A stretch of DNA of 45,648 bases from Lachnospiraceae bacterium MC2017 (GCA_000701625.1 KL370807.1:1-45648); one strand, 5' to 3'. Positions 24,145 through 33,191 are shown, counted from the stretch's first letter. A program made the numbers and translations. Notes: generated by a model not told the origin, from the sequence alone.

Positions 24145-26430
24145 ATGCATAAAAAGTTAAAGACGCTTATTTTTTCACTAGGTCTAGGACTACTGAGTAC
24201 GTTTGTAAGTCAGACTGTGACGTATGCGGCAGAAAAAGACGTCACTGTAAAGATAGATAAAAAATACAATTCTGCGAAATTTACCATATCCTTTGAAAAA
24301 GAGGGAAAGTATAAGGCTACTGTCATTTCACCGAAAGATGAAAAAACGGAGACTGTTGAATCCAAAGATAAAGAGGGCGAACTTGTCGCTGTTGTACAGG
24401 ATGTACCGACTGGTGAATGGAAAGTACATATAGAGTCAGGAAGTGGAGAAGGACTTTCTCTTGAGGAGCTTCTGAACGGGGCAGAATCCTCTGAGGATAT
24501 ACCATCGTCAGATGACCAGGATGCAGAAGATACTGGTGAGGAGAATAGTACAGCCTCTGATGAGATAGGAAAGGTAAAAGTAAAAGTCGAAGGCTCATAC
24601 GAAGAACTTGTAGGAGTTGAAGGAGATATTTCTGTAGCGGAAGATATAACAGGTCTTTCCATGCATTTTAAGGATGATGACCTTGTTGTTACTTGGACAG
24701 ATAAAAATATCGGAAACGTAGATGTAGTTGTGAGTGATTCCAAGACAATGCAGGAACTTGCAAGGGAATCGGTTGCAGATCGGCAGTTTACTCTCAATAT
24801 TGACGAAAAAATGCATCCTCAGATCCTTGTAACGGTAGTTCCGAGTGTAAGCTCAGGAATAGAGGGCGCACAGCATACATATACTCTAAATGTTGCTAAT
24901 CATCCCAATGCGACAGTTTCATTTGATGATATTGCCATAACGAATAAAGACAGCATTGGTGCTGTTGCAGAATTGAATCAGCCTTACAAGCTCCAGACGG
25001 TTGTGAATGGTGTTATCGTTAGTACGACAGATGTTTTGGGCGTCGGTTCGCATGATGTTACGATCCCGATCGAGAATGAAGAGAATGATATACAGTTATA
25101 TCTGATAGACCCGGATACGAAAAATATGCGTTCCTTTAGTAAACATGTAACACAGGATGTTATCGGACCGGTATTCTCGGTTGCAAAGGAAATGAGCGGG
25201 CTTGTAGTCAATGAAAAGACTATTGTTTTTGAAGGTGATATAGAGAGCGGATATGATACGTTTACGATCAATGACGCAGATATCAAAGTTGAGGGCGATC
25301 ATACGTGGAAGTATGAATATGAACTTAAAGAAGGAATAAATAATATATCGCTTGTTGCGACAGATCCTGCAGGAAACGTGAGTAAATATGACGCTACAGT
25401 AACATATGAGGTTCCAGAAGAAAAACCGAGTATTTTTGTAAGACTCCTTCCACTATTTATCATTTTTGCGATAGGCGCAGTGATTTATAAAAAGTATGAG
25501 CTGAAGAAGAAAAAGGAACAGGAAGAACTTAGAAAGAAAAAAAGACGTAAAGGCACAAAAAAAAAGGGGTCAGGAAGCGTCCGAGAAAAACTCTCTGAGG
25601 AAGAGGATGACCGGATTTTAGAAGGGGCACACAAAACTTCGATCTTTGAACAGATCATAATGAAAATAAATGCTGCCGGAAAGGATCGAGAGGCAGTCTA
25701 TGTTGATGATGTGCCGAGAAAGGAATTTACCATAAAGGACATGGATCGTTATCTTGCAAGAGCAGATTCTTCAAAGAGTCCGTTTATCCTTGCGAGAATC
25801 CTTGGGAAGTTCGGTATTGGTGGAGATGTTGCATATACCATTAACGATGTTGTGGGAGCAATGGTTCCGTTCTTTGTCAGTCTGATCTTTTTCATTTGCT
25901 TGGTACAGGCTACAACATGCGCGAGTGCTTCGATGGAGCCGACACTGATGACCGGAAACACTGTGTTCTATAATCGCCTTGCGTATGTAAACAACGATGT
26001 TCAGAGAGGCGATATAGTCAATTTCTGGTCTGATGAAAATGGCGTGTATATGGCAAAGAGGGTAATCGGAATAGGTGGCGATGAGATCAGATTTAAGGAT
26101 GGTTATGTAGTCATAAACGGACTTATTGCTGATGAAAGCGATTATCTTGATCCTGAGATTGAAACAAATATGTATGATACAGAGGCTGTTTTTAACGTCC
26201 CCGAAGGTTACATATTTGTGATGGGAGATAATAGGGAAGTGTCAGCAGATTCAAGGTTCTTTGATAACCCATATATCCCCGTTAAGGCGGTTAAGGGTAA
26301 GTACATGGGACAATTACCAGTCAGTGTCGTTGAGGACATAATTAAGCCGATTAAAAGGCTTCTGAGCCATAAGGATACTGTGACATCAGATGTAGATCGG
26401 GATATCCTGTCTACCCTTATTGAAAAATAA
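24145..26430 (+). CDS. Surface protein with Ig-like domains fused to a signal peptidase I
   Basis: 761 residues. A signal peptide (1 to about 28) is followed by an extracellular region with acidic Ser-rich linkers and Ig-like/bacterial adhesin-type modules (to about 425; GDHTWKYEYELKEGINNISLV...DPAGNVSKYDATV). A TM helix (about 431-449, LLPLFIIFAIGAVIYKK), a basic then acidic cytoplasmic linker of about 120 residues, and a second TM helix (about 568-590) follow. The rest is a complete S26 signal peptidase I: SASMEPT with the nucleophile Ser near 595, YMAKRVIGIGGD with the general-base Lys near 637, and GDNREVSADSR near 694. Nothing like this fusion is usual; it may process conjugation pilins or surface proteins at the channel. 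Cotranscribed with the SGNH-like gene. Confidence 0.82.
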   Translation: MHKKLKTLIFSLGLGLLSTFVSQTVTYAAEKDVTVKIDKKYNSAKFTISFEKEGKYKATVISPKDEKTETVESKDKEGELVAVVQDVPTGEWKVHIESGSGEGLSLEELLNGAESSEDIPSSDDQDAEDTGEENSTASDEIGKVKVKVEGSYEELVGVEGDISVAEDITGLSMHFKDDDLVVTWTDKNIGNVDVVVSDSKTMQELARESVADRQFTLNIDEKMHPQILVTVVPSVSSGIEGAQHTYTLNVANHPNATVSFDDIAITNKDSIGAVAELNQPYKLQTVVNGVIVSTTDVLGVGSHDVTIPIENEENDIQLYLIDPDTKNMRSFSKHVTQDVIGPVFSVAKEMSGLVVNEKTIVFEGDIESGYDTFTINDADIKVEGDHTWKYEYELKEGINNISLVATDPAGNVSKYDATVTYEVPEEKPSIFVRLLPLFIIFAIGAVIYKKYELKKKKEQEELRKKKRRKGTKKKGSGSVREKLSEEEDDRILEGAHKTSIFEQIIMKINAAGKDREAVYVDDVPRKEFTIKDMDRYLARADSSKSPFILARILGKFGIGGDVAYTINDVVGAMVPFFVSLIFFICLVQATTCASASMEPTLMTGNTVFYNRLAYVNNDVQRGDIVNFWSDENGVYMAKRVIGIGGDEIRFKDGYVVINGLIADESDYLDPEIETNMYDTEAVFNVPEGYIFVMGDNREVSADSRFFDNPYIPVKAVKGKYMGQLPVSVVEDIIKPIKRLLSHKDTVTSDVDRDILSTLIEK

Positions 26431-26440
26431 AGCATAGAAA

Positions 26441-26477
26441 AAAGCATCGACCGTGAAAAGTCGATGCTTTATTTTTT
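26441..26477. terminator. Bidirectional terminator between convergent genes
   Basis: AAAGCATCGAC and GTCGATGCTTT form a perfect 11-bp stem with an 8-nt loop, followed by ATTTTTT on the plus strand and preceded by an A-run for the other direction. It serves the signal peptidase fusion and the RecD-like gene. Confidence 0.85.
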
Positions 26478-26496
26478 GGGAGTTTGTCCAAGGCAT

Positions 26497-28053
26497 TCAG
26501 CGTCTTACGCGATATGCTGTTTCTATTTTTTCTGACAGCATAGTGTATCTTAAAGACGCAGCTTCTTTCTTTAAGCCCTTTTTTACAGTATCTTTGTCCT
26601 GGATCAGAACGCATATCTTTTTGGCGCGAGTCAGTGCTGTATAGATAAGATTGCGTGTTACAACGGTCTCATGCTCTTTGAGAATGGGAGTTATAACACA
26701 CTGGTACTCAGATCCCTGACTTTTATGGATGCTCATGGAATATGCAAGAGTGAGCTGATTCAGTTCATTTGGTTTGTAGAAAACCATAGAGTCACTGAAG
26801 CGCACCAGCACTCCTGTTTTATTGACGTTGATCACTTTTCCGACATCTCCATTAGAACATTCTTCTCTGTTAATGAGCTGCATGACAGGATCGCCTTTAA
26901 CAAGCCAGAATGATCTTTTATTTCCCTCCTTATCAGTAACTGTAGTTCTGATAGAATCCTTTGGTTTTTCATGATAAGGATTTATTCTTTTCTGGATCAG
27001 ATCATTGATCTTGTTTGCACAGACCTGCCCTGACTTTCTGCATGGAGTAAGTATAACAGTCTGATCTATCCCGTATATCGGGACATAGTGAAGATACTGA
27101 TCTACAGCTTCTTCAATACCTGTTGTATCGTCGGCATCGATGATACGAAAATCATCACCTTCTGTCAGAAAATCATGTCCTTTACGAACCGTACAGATAT
27201 TGCTGTAAAGGAGGGAATCAGCCTTCTGTCTGTGAGGAGCATCGAGCATCACACATGGAATAACAAAAGACTCGATCATATCACGGAGTATCGCACCACT
27301 TCCTACGGAAGGGAGCTGATCTATATCCCCTACAAATATCAGCTTTATATCGTCCTGTAATGTCCTCAGAAGATTATCCAATGTCAGAATGTCGAGCATT
27401 GAAACCTCGTCAACGATTATGAAATCGCCGTAGATCGGTTTCGCATAAGAGCCTGTTTCAGTGAGTCCCATAAGTCGCTGGACAGTTGAAGCAGGAAATC
27501 CTACGGATTCTGTCATTCTTCTTGCAGCCTTTCCTGTAGGGGCAGCAAGTTTCATAAGGGGTCTTTTGAAAAGCCTTCTCAACACATATACGATCCCTTT
27601 AATAACACAGGTTTTACCTGTACCGGGACCGCCTGTAAGTACCATTAGCTGAGAGCTTACCGCTAAACGGATGGCTTCAGCCTGATATTCGGCAAGTCGG
27701 AAGTTGCAGTTTAGACGCTTACTTTCTGATAGTTCATATCTACGGATCAGCTTATTTACTGTTTCGATGGGAACATTCAGATGATTCTTGGTAAACATCC
27801 TTTTTATCAGAAGTTCAGCAACTTCTGACTCCATTTCATCAATGGCGTGAGTGGTGTACATCTTCCGGCCTTCTCGGTTAAAGGCTACCGCATAGCTATC
27901 GGGTATTGTAATGTTCCGAGGAGCAGTGCTCCACGTACTGCCTTCAGACCATAAACGCTGTTCTAATGACGGTTTTTTTGTATCTTTCATATAGTTAAGG
28001 GACAGCGAGATGCTGTCCCCATGTCTCCTTCTTATGTTGTGGTTGTTTTCCAT
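26497..28053 (-). CDS. RecD-like superfamily 1 DNA helicase
   Basis: 518 residues. Helicase motifs: Walker A GGPGTGKT near residue 142, motif Ia APTGKAARRM, motif II IIVDEVSMLD, motif III IFVGDIDQLPSVGSG, and C-terminal motifs AYSMSIHKSQGSEY and IYTALTRAKK. This is the RecD/RecD2 (5' to 3') group, but the long N-terminal region of RecD2 (about 740 residues) is missing, so it is the short plasmid/phage form. It probably unwinds DNA in replication or recombination of the element. Its start overlaps the preceding gene by 22 nt. Confidence 0.88.
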   Translation of the reverse strand: MENNHNIRRRHGDSISLSLNYMKDTKKPSLEQRLWSEGSTWSTAPRNITIPDSYAVAFNREGRKMYTTHAIDEMESEVAELLIKRMFTKNHLNVPIETVNKLIRRYELSESKRLNCNFRLAEYQAEAIRLAVSSQLMVLTGGPGTGKTCVIKGIVYVLRRLFKRPLMKLAAPTGKAARRMTESVGFPASTVQRLMGLTETGSYAKPIYGDFIIVDEVSMLDILTLDNLLRTLQDDIKLIFVGDIDQLPSVGSGAILRDMIESFVIPCVMLDAPHRQKADSLLYSNICTVRKGHDFLTEGDDFRIIDADDTTGIEEAVDQYLHYVPIYGIDQTVILTPCRKSGQVCANKINDLIQKRINPYHEKPKDSIRTTVTDKEGNKRSFWLVKGDPVMQLINREECSNGDVGKVINVNKTGVLVRFSDSMVFYKPNELNQLTLAYSMSIHKSQGSEYQCVITPILKEHETVVTRNLIYTALTRAKKICVLIQDKDTVKKGLKKEAASLRYTMLSEKIETAYRVRR

Positions 28054-28463
28054 GCAAACTCAAAAGGGTTTGCATGTGCGATAATGACTTCTTTTTTGGG
28101 AGAAGCCTTTATCGGGGTTATTTTTGCCTTGTTATTGCTGCGATCGCCATTTGGACCGTAGTAATACCGGAAGCCTTCCCGATAATCACCGGATGCACGA
28201 GCTGCATCCGACAGGATACGGCTAAAAGCATTTTGGGCTTCCTTTGGAGAAAGCTTTGATGCTTCTGTTATACGCTGCTGAAACTTCCGATATATGCCTC
28301 TTGGCATATCGTTATAGCCCAGCTGGGCAAACATTTCTCGACAGCGCTGTGTCTGCACCTTAGTAGGAGGAATCTTATGTTCAGCTCCGGCCAGGTGTTT
28401 ATCACGGCTTAATTCTGCAAGTAATTTCATATTTGCAGCACCAGTGTTTTTTATTTTAGTCAT
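28032..28463 (-). CDS. Hypothetical basic protein
   Basis: 143 residues, behind AAAGGAT. It is helical and basic, with a central stretch (RCREMFAQLGYNDMPRGIYRKF ... AQNAFSRILSDAARASGDYREGFRYYYGP) that could bind DNA or a partner. The end overlaps the RecD-like start, so it belongs to the same operon. Family not recognised. Confidence 0.6.
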   Translation of the reverse strand: MTKIKNTGAANMKLLAELSRDKHLAGAEHKIPPTKVQTQRCREMFAQLGYNDMPRGIYRKFQQRITEASKLSPKEAQNAFSRILSDAARASGDYREGFRYYYGPNGDRSNNKAKITPIKASPKKEVIIAHANPFEFAWKTTTT

Positions 28464-28489
28464 AATTATCCTTTCTTACCTACTCAAAA

Positions 28490-28870
28490 TTAATGTTCAA
28501 ATACTAACTTGATAGCTTCATTAATTTCTGTTGGTAATTGATGAGTTTGGATATTAAAGCCATTTATATCACCAATAGAGTCTTTGGGATATGTGTGTTT
28601 TTCTGGTGCGTTATAGTCCCGGTAGTTGAAACAGCCAAAACCGGACTCGCTAGGTTCATATCCAACGGTCAGAAAGCCTATTAGTTCATCATTTCTTTTT
28701 ACAGAAACACTACAAGTTGCTCCTAATCCAAACGGCCCCATGCTATCAACTTTACAATCCTTATATTGAGGCAGCTGACGTATTCTTCTTGCTAACAAAT
28801 CCGTTACTTCATCAGTAAACTGACAGGTAGTAAGTTTTAATCTAGTCTTACGTCCATATCCTTTAATCAT
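28490..28870 (-). CDS. Hypothetical protein
   Basis: 126 residues, AAAGGA upstream. A compact alpha/beta protein with glycine-rich turns (SMGPFGLGATCSVSVKRNDELIGFLTVGYEP) and aromatic loops. It resembles no family I know. It follows a terminator, then runs with the basic protein and the helicase. Confidence 0.55.
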   Translation of the reverse strand: MIKGYGRKTRLKLTTCQFTDEVTDLLARRIRQLPQYKDCKVDSMGPFGLGATCSVSVKRNDELIGFLTVGYEPSESGFGCFNYRDYNAPEKHTYPKDSIGDINGFNIQTHQLPTEINEAIKLVFEH

Positions 28871-28895
28871 TACTTATTATGTCCTTTCTTAACCT

Positions 28896-28936
28896 AAAAA
28901 ACGCAGAAAATGATAAAAAGTGTCACTTTCTGCGTT
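28896..28936 (-). terminator. Intrinsic terminator after the YqaJ-like gene
   Basis: On the minus strand ACGCAGAAA pairs with TTTCTGCGT (extended by a TGA/TCA pair) and is followed by a T-run (TTTTTT). It sits six bases after the YqaJ-like stop. Confidence 0.8.
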
Positions 28937-28941
28937 TAGCT

Positions 28942-30225
28942 TTATGCTTTCTTCAATTTTGATTTCCTCTGTTTGATGCTGAATTTGAAAGAGGGCGATC
29001 CTTCGGGATTCAGTTCACTTACATAACAGTCTTTTTTGATAAGGGCCATTTCTGTAGGAGATGCATTCTCCTTGAACATAGCTTCATCAAACATCGGATG
29101 CGTACACCTCTCATATATGTCGGGATACTTTTCTCTAAGAAGTGAGGGATCAAGCGAGCTTCTTTTTCTTGAAGCAGAAATCTTCACCGAAGCGATCCTT
29201 TCCTCGTCAAGACGGAAAGTGCCATAGTTAGATCCCGCGTCCTTAAACATTGGATATAACTTGGCAAGGATTGCCTGTTTCGAGTTTTTCAGCTCGCTTT
29301 CCTGTTTTGAAATCTCCTTAAGTTTCTCATCCACAGAGGAAAGAGTTTCAAAAAGTTCTCGTGTTGCTTCCGGAAACTCAATAGCCGACGGTTCGGCTTC
29401 ATCTGTTATGCCGATATCACCGTAGAGACGCTGATAATGCTTATTCAGAGCCTCAATATTCGGTGTGTTTTCGACAGGTTCTTCACCTGTTTCCACACAT
29501 CGGCAGAACGAAGCAGCACTGTCCATGAGAAGCTTTTCCCATTCGAGATCTCTCTTTACAAATGCGACGCAGAGATCATCCACACGGAGACCTTTGGAAA
29601 CGCACGCACATGCAAAATACGTGAAATCAGCGTTCATGGTTGCCATATATCCTGTTACTTGATCGATATATTTCTCAGGAGGGATACCAACTTCCCAGTT
29701 TTTTACAACACTGGAATCTGTCAGTTTATTATGGCAGGTCTTGATCTCCAAGATGCCGTTTACGGGATAACCGTTTATTTTGACAATCCTATAATCTAAG
29801 TTTGCGTGCATAAACGGGTATGCCTCATTAGTATAAATGTGATCATCCTTTAACAGTTCCACGTCGGCTTTACAGTACTTCTTCATGTAAGCCACGAACG
29901 TCTTTGCGATCGCTTCTTCATAGAAGTGACCTGCATCCATGTACTGAGTGTCCATGTTGTAGGGATACTTTTCCATGATACCGATTTTCTTATGGTAGAA
30001 CTCGATGAGAGATTTGTAGTCATCGTGTCCACCAATTACTCCGAGATCTGAGCCACCAAGGACTACGGATGGAACTACTTTTTCACCTTTTGAGTTGATG
30101 AAATGTCCCTTATATGCACGGATTCTTGAGAATTCTTCATCCGTCATATTAGAAGTCCTGATGGGTAATCCTCTTTCATCAAGGACGTAAGTTGGAGAGT
30201 ATCTTTTTGTTTCTTTTTTTGCCAT
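28942..30225 (-). CDS. YqaJ/lambda-exonuclease-like recombination nuclease
   Basis: 427 residues from ATG 30225. The N-terminal half has the PD-(D/E)xK pattern of the YqaJ group: VLGGSDLGVIGGHDDYKSL, then FYEEAIAKTF, HANLDYRIV with the acidic metal ligand, GILEIKTCHNK (ExK) and YIDQVTGYMATM (QxxxY). The C-terminal part has a coiled coil (VDEKLKEISKQESELKNSK) and a basic end. These enzymes resect double-stranded ends to 3' tails for annealing recombinases. AAGGAG lies in the loop of a GCGCC/GGCGC hairpin. Promoter-leader module B is upstream. Confidence 0.8.
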   Translation of the reverse strand: MAKKETKRYSPTYVLDERGLPIRTSNMTDEEFSRIRAYKGHFINSKGEKVVPSVVLGGSDLGVIGGHDDYKSLIEFYHKKIGIMEKYPYNMDTQYMDAGHFYEEAIAKTFVAYMKKYCKADVELLKDDHIYTNEAYPFMHANLDYRIVKINGYPVNGILEIKTCHNKLTDSSVVKNWEVGIPPEKYIDQVTGYMATMNADFTYFACACVSKGLRVDDLCVAFVKRDLEWEKLLMDSAASFCRCVETGEEPVENTPNIEALNKHYQRLYGDIGITDEAEPSAIEFPEATRELFETLSSVDEKLKEISKQESELKNSKQAILAKLYPMFKDAGSNYGTFRLDEERIASVKISASRKRSSLDPSLLREKYPDIYERCTHPMFDEAMFKENASPTEMALIKKDCYVSELNPEGSPSFKFSIKQRKSKLKKA

Positions 30226-30227
30226 TA

Positions 30228-30245
30228 ATTGCGCCCTCCTTAGGC
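30228..30245 (-). promoter_or_regulatory. Ribosome binding site in a hairpin loop
   Basis: On the minus strand GCGCC-TAAGGAG-GGCGC puts the whole Shine-Dalgarno of the YqaJ-like gene in a 7-nt loop on a 5-bp GC stem. A second stem, GCATACG/CGTATGC, is directly upstream. This could gate translation. Confidence 0.55.
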
Positions 30246-30299
30246 GCATTGCATACGTGGTTCCGTATGCGGAAAGCGCCCAGATCGGGCATGGTTCAT

Positions 30300-30411
30300 G
30301 TCTTTAAAATAAAAAATCCGCTCGGTATCGAAATGATACGGAACGGTTAAAAGAAAGACTGAAATCAATAGTTTATGCTGTAATTTTATCGCATCGTATG
30401 CGTAATTACAA
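30300..30411 (-). promoter_or_regulatory. Promoter-leader-attenuator module B
   Basis: Minus strand: -35 TTGTAA (30406-30411), 17 bp, -10 TAAAAT (30383-30388), leader with TTTCAGTCTTTCTTTTAACC, then a CCG...CGG hairpin with a GTATC/GATAC tip (30318-30345), then ATTTTTTATTTT. A CGCAT/ATGCG dyad lies between the two boxes, in the place of the operator dyad of module A. Confidence 0.72.
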
Positions 30412-30420
30412 GTTAGAAAA

Positions 30421-30465
30421 GGGCTGTCACTATAGATGTTTGATCATCTTAGCGACGCCCTTTTT
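30421..30465. terminator. Bidirectional terminator
   Basis: GGGCTGTC pairs with GACGCCC (imperfect) with a T-run on each side and an inner AGATG/CATCT stem. It ends the 62-residue gene on the minus strand. Confidence 0.6.
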
Positions 30466-30466
30466 G

Positions 30467-30655
30467 TCAGTCAATAACCATCACGGTTTTTGACTTAATA
30501 GCAACTACTTCCTGAACAAAATCATCGTTTTCGAAAGTAAATTCTGCTATATCTTTTTCAGCCTCTTCAATAGAGTCGTAGGTTTTTACGCTCTGTCCTT
30601 GTCCTATACAGGCACCGTTTTTTTTGTTTACCTGCTTAAAGTATATCCTAAACAC
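30467..30655 (-). CDS. Small hypothetical protein
   Basis: 62 residues with a GTG start at 30655 and GGAGGAA just upstream. One small alpha/beta domain (FRIYFKQVNKKNGACIG, then an acidic helix SIEEAEKDIAEF, then VQEVVAIKSKTVMVI). It follows the primase gene by 10 bp and is probably cotranslated with it. Function unknown. Confidence 0.6.
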   Translation of the reverse strand: MFRIYFKQVNKKNGACIGQGQSVKTYDSIEEAEKDIAEFTFENDDFVQEVVAIKSKTVMVID

Positions 30656-30665
30656 ACTTCCTCCT

Positions 30666-31883
30666 TCATCGATATTTCTTTGGGATTATCCCGTCTATAT
30701 GGTATGCGTAGTAATCGTCAATACCTTTCAGACAGTCAACCTTAGAGCCATTAATGACGGCAAATGTATTCCATCGGGCTCTTTTACAATTCATGCCACT
30801 CTGCAGAATGGCTTGTTCCGTCCTTTCCATTGCTTTTTGAACGTGAGGGTTTGTACGGTAATCGGCATCAAAAGCGAGCCGTATATCTGTCACACCTCTG
30901 CTACTAAGCCATTTAAGGTAGGGTAACAGCTGACTTGCTGCATTAACACCGGGTACAGCCATTGTGGGTTCTCCGGTGTACTGATGGTACAGTTCCGCTT
31001 TGATCATACCCTCGGTAATAGTCCACATTTTTCTGCTACCGTCAGGGTTTTTGTCAGCAGGGCGTAGAGCACCTGTTGATGTCGGAACCCAGTCACAGGC
31101 AAAATGGATACCGGCTTCAGCCTTTGTACCCATATATTCATCTGCACTGGTGTGCCAAAGACATTTCGCCTGCTTGCCTTTCATTTTTTTCAGTTCATCA
31201 TCCCTTCTTCGGGTGTGAAAACCGAAAATCCTGTGTCCTGCATCGACAAAGGGCTGTATTATTCCCTTGCCGTTCTTAAAGACCCATACCTTTTCCGGTG
31301 TCATATAGAAACCGGGTCTTCCTTCAGGGTTTATTCCTGTTTCTCGCTGAAATTTTTTCATGAACTCAATATTATCGCGTTCTGAAAAGTTTTCAGGCCA
31401 GGAACGGAAACGACAGGCTTCAATAGTTTTATCAGAGAATCCACGGGATTTTAATTCCATGTAATCCTGCTGACACAGACTAAATTGGTCCAGAAGCCAG
31501 TTATTTATTATATCCAATTCTTCATTGGATTTTTTTCGTCTCGCCTGAGGAAGCCGTCTTTCTTCCACTTTGGGCTTCGTATAGGCTTGTCTGTTGGAAT
31601 TGCCGTTCAGATCACGCCAATTCCCAGTAAAGACCATCATTTCCTTATAAGCCTCATCGAGACTTATTCCGGCGTGCATTGCAACGTATTTCTTGACGTT
31701 GCCGTGTGCGTTGCATTTAAGGCAGTTACACACGTTGGTGTCAAGGTTGCAACCCATTCTGTGAGAGCCGCAATCCCAACACTCAGCATAAACATCACCG
31801 TGTGTGCGGTTTTGCGGAGTGTAGGATTTGTGCAGATATCTGAATGCGTCCAGAAAGCTGAACGGCAAATCCTTATATGCCAT
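30666..31883 (-). CDS. Plasmid DNA primase (zinc finger plus TOPRIM)
   Basis: 405 residues. The N-terminus has a CHC2-like zinc motif: CWDCGSHRMGC and CNCLKCNAHG (about 34-60), then a linker. The C-terminal half has the TOPRIM signatures: ITEGMIKAELY (Glu near 290) and LAFDADYRTNPHVQKA (DxD near 340). Such proteins lay primers for the incoming single strand after transfer. No clear Shine-Dalgarno; a CGGACGC/GCGTCCG hairpin ends 13 bp before the start. The protein is shorter than DnaG, as expected for plasmid forms. Confidence 0.82.
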   Translation of the reverse strand: MAYKDLPFSFLDAFRYLHKSYTPQNRTHGDVYAECWDCGSHRMGCNLDTNVCNCLKCNAHGNVKKYVAMHAGISLDEAYKEMMVFTGNWRDLNGNSNRQAYTKPKVEERRLPQARRKKSNEELDIINNWLLDQFSLCQQDYMELKSRGFSDKTIEACRFRSWPENFSERDNIEFMKKFQRETGINPEGRPGFYMTPEKVWVFKNGKGIIQPFVDAGHRIFGFHTRRRDDELKKMKGKQAKCLWHTSADEYMGTKAEAGIHFACDWVPTSTGALRPADKNPDGSRKMWTITEGMIKAELYHQYTGEPTMAVPGVNAASQLLPYLKWLSSRGVTDIRLAFDADYRTNPHVQKAMERTEQAILQSGMNCKRARWNTFAVINGSKVDCLKGIDDYYAYHIDGIIPKKYR

Positions 31884-31895
31884 GTTTCTAATTAT

Positions 31896-31987
31896 CGGAC
31901 GCTGTTATATTCGGCGTCCGATTCTCCTTTCTTGGGATAATATATAACGGCGTATGTTGCAGTTTAAACTACAATTTTTGCCGTTAT
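31896..31987 (-). promoter_or_regulatory. Hairpin and large dyad before the primase gene
   Basis: CGGACGC/GCGTCCG (31896-31920) forms a 7-bp stem just before the primase start. Upstream, ATAACGGC and GCCGTTAT flank a second dyad GCAGTTTAAACTAC (about 31947-31987) at the end of the 395-residue gene. The nested dyads look like an operator or a terminator without a strong T-run. Confidence 0.5.
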
Positions 31988-33171
31988 AATCTTGCTTTCT
32001 TTAATAAATTCGGATCCTGGGAAATTACGAGTTTTAATTTCTCGCACATTTCCTCATTTCCGTCCTTCTTGTTTTTGGTGTAAAGCCAGCAGAGCCATGA
32101 ACGTGACTCTGTGCCTCCGTCATACAGCTCTCCCAGAGTCTTTCCTTCAAGACTTTCTCCGTAATTTGCAACTGCATCTCTCGCAATCGCAAGTTCGGGA
32201 GTCATCTCGTCGGATGATGTTTCTTCATCATCAACAACCACAGGGATATCTTCATCCTCGGGAAGAACTTCGTCTTCAGTCAGAATTTCCGTTTCTGCTT
32301 CAGCTTCAGAGTCATCCTGTTTCTGATCCTGTGATGAAGGTTCGGGAGTTGTTTTCGGTGTCACAGCTTTTTCTTCGGGAATCTCCTTCATTTCCGTTTT
32401 TTTATCCTGTACCTCTGATGCAGTCGGAGGAATGGGGATCATGATCCCGCCAATGTTCTCATACTGTACAGGGGCATCTGATGGTTCATCAGAAGGAACG
32501 GGAATGTCGATTTCTGCTGTTGTTTCCGGTGTCACAGCTTTCTTTTTTGAGCCAGAACCGGATGAAGGTTTCTCCCTCTTCACTTTAGAAGGTTTTACTT
32601 CTTCGGTTACAGGGTGCTTCTTGGCTCTTTCTACTGCTTGTGCATGAATAGTCGGATCATCTCCGAGATTCTTTTCAAGCGCAAGTTCAGCAAGGTCTTC
32701 TCCTGTCAGATGGACAGAGAGCGCCATGTGAAGTGCTTTTGCTTCGGCATGTCCCATTGCGGTTGCACGGAGCTTATCACTTCTCATGGCATCTGAGACT
32801 TCATCACCCTTGAACACTTCCGAACGATGGGCGCGGTATGTTCCTGTACCAGCAGGGATAGTATTTCCCTGTTCGGCGTAGAACATTGCTGCAACTTCGA
32901 TCATTTCAAGACCATTTGCATCGGTCTTGGAGTCAAGGATCTTGAAGATCGTTCCTCCGGTCGGAAAAATGACCTTAGAAAGCATTCTCTTGTCCTGCAC
33001 CGGAAGGTATTCAAAATCGAGTCCGAATGACGTTCCGATCTGCTTCAGAGCTGTTATGTTCTGAAGGACGCTTTCGGCAGTAGCCTCCACGTTTTTTGCA
33101 CCTGCTTTTCTTTCTTTCTCAGCAAGTTTTTTGATCATAAGGTTCTGGATCATTGTGTATCCGTTATTCAT
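31984..33171 (-). CDS. Hypothetical recombination-module protein
   Basis: 395 residues, AGGAG upstream. The N-terminal domain (1-190) is folded and helical/strand mixed (YLPVQDKRMLSKVIFPTGGT, MRSDKLRATAMGHAEAKALH). A long acidic, Pro/Ser/Thr-rich disordered region follows (about 195-330), then a compact C-terminal helical domain (ETSSDEMTPELAIARDAVAN..ESLEGKTLGELYDGG). It lies between SSB, the primase and the YqaJ-like nuclease, exactly where a single-strand annealing protein is expected, but its sequence matches neither RecT nor Erf by eye. I leave it unnamed. Confidence 0.65.
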   Translation of the reverse strand: MNNGYTMIQNLMIKKLAEKERKAGAKNVEATAESVLQNITALKQIGTSFGLDFEYLPVQDKRMLSKVIFPTGGTIFKILDSKTDANGLEMIEVAAMFYAEQGNTIPAGTGTYRAHRSEVFKGDEVSDAMRSDKLRATAMGHAEAKALHMALSVHLTGEDLAELALEKNLGDDPTIHAQAVERAKKHPVTEEVKPSKVKREKPSSGSGSKKKAVTPETTAEIDIPVPSDEPSDAPVQYENIGGIMIPIPPTASEVQDKKTEMKEIPEEKAVTPKTTPEPSSQDQKQDDSEAEAETEILTEDEVLPEDEDIPVVVDDEETSSDEMTPELAIARDAVANYGESLEGKTLGELYDGGTESRSWLCWLYTKNKKDGNEEMCEKLKLVISQDPNLLKKARL

Positions 33172-33191
33172 TTTTTCTTTACTCCTTTTCT

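Noticed and set aside
24210-24797. Ser-rich 195-residue minus-strand frame
   Set aside because: Shadow of the surface protein-signal peptidase gene, which has start, ribosome site and domains.
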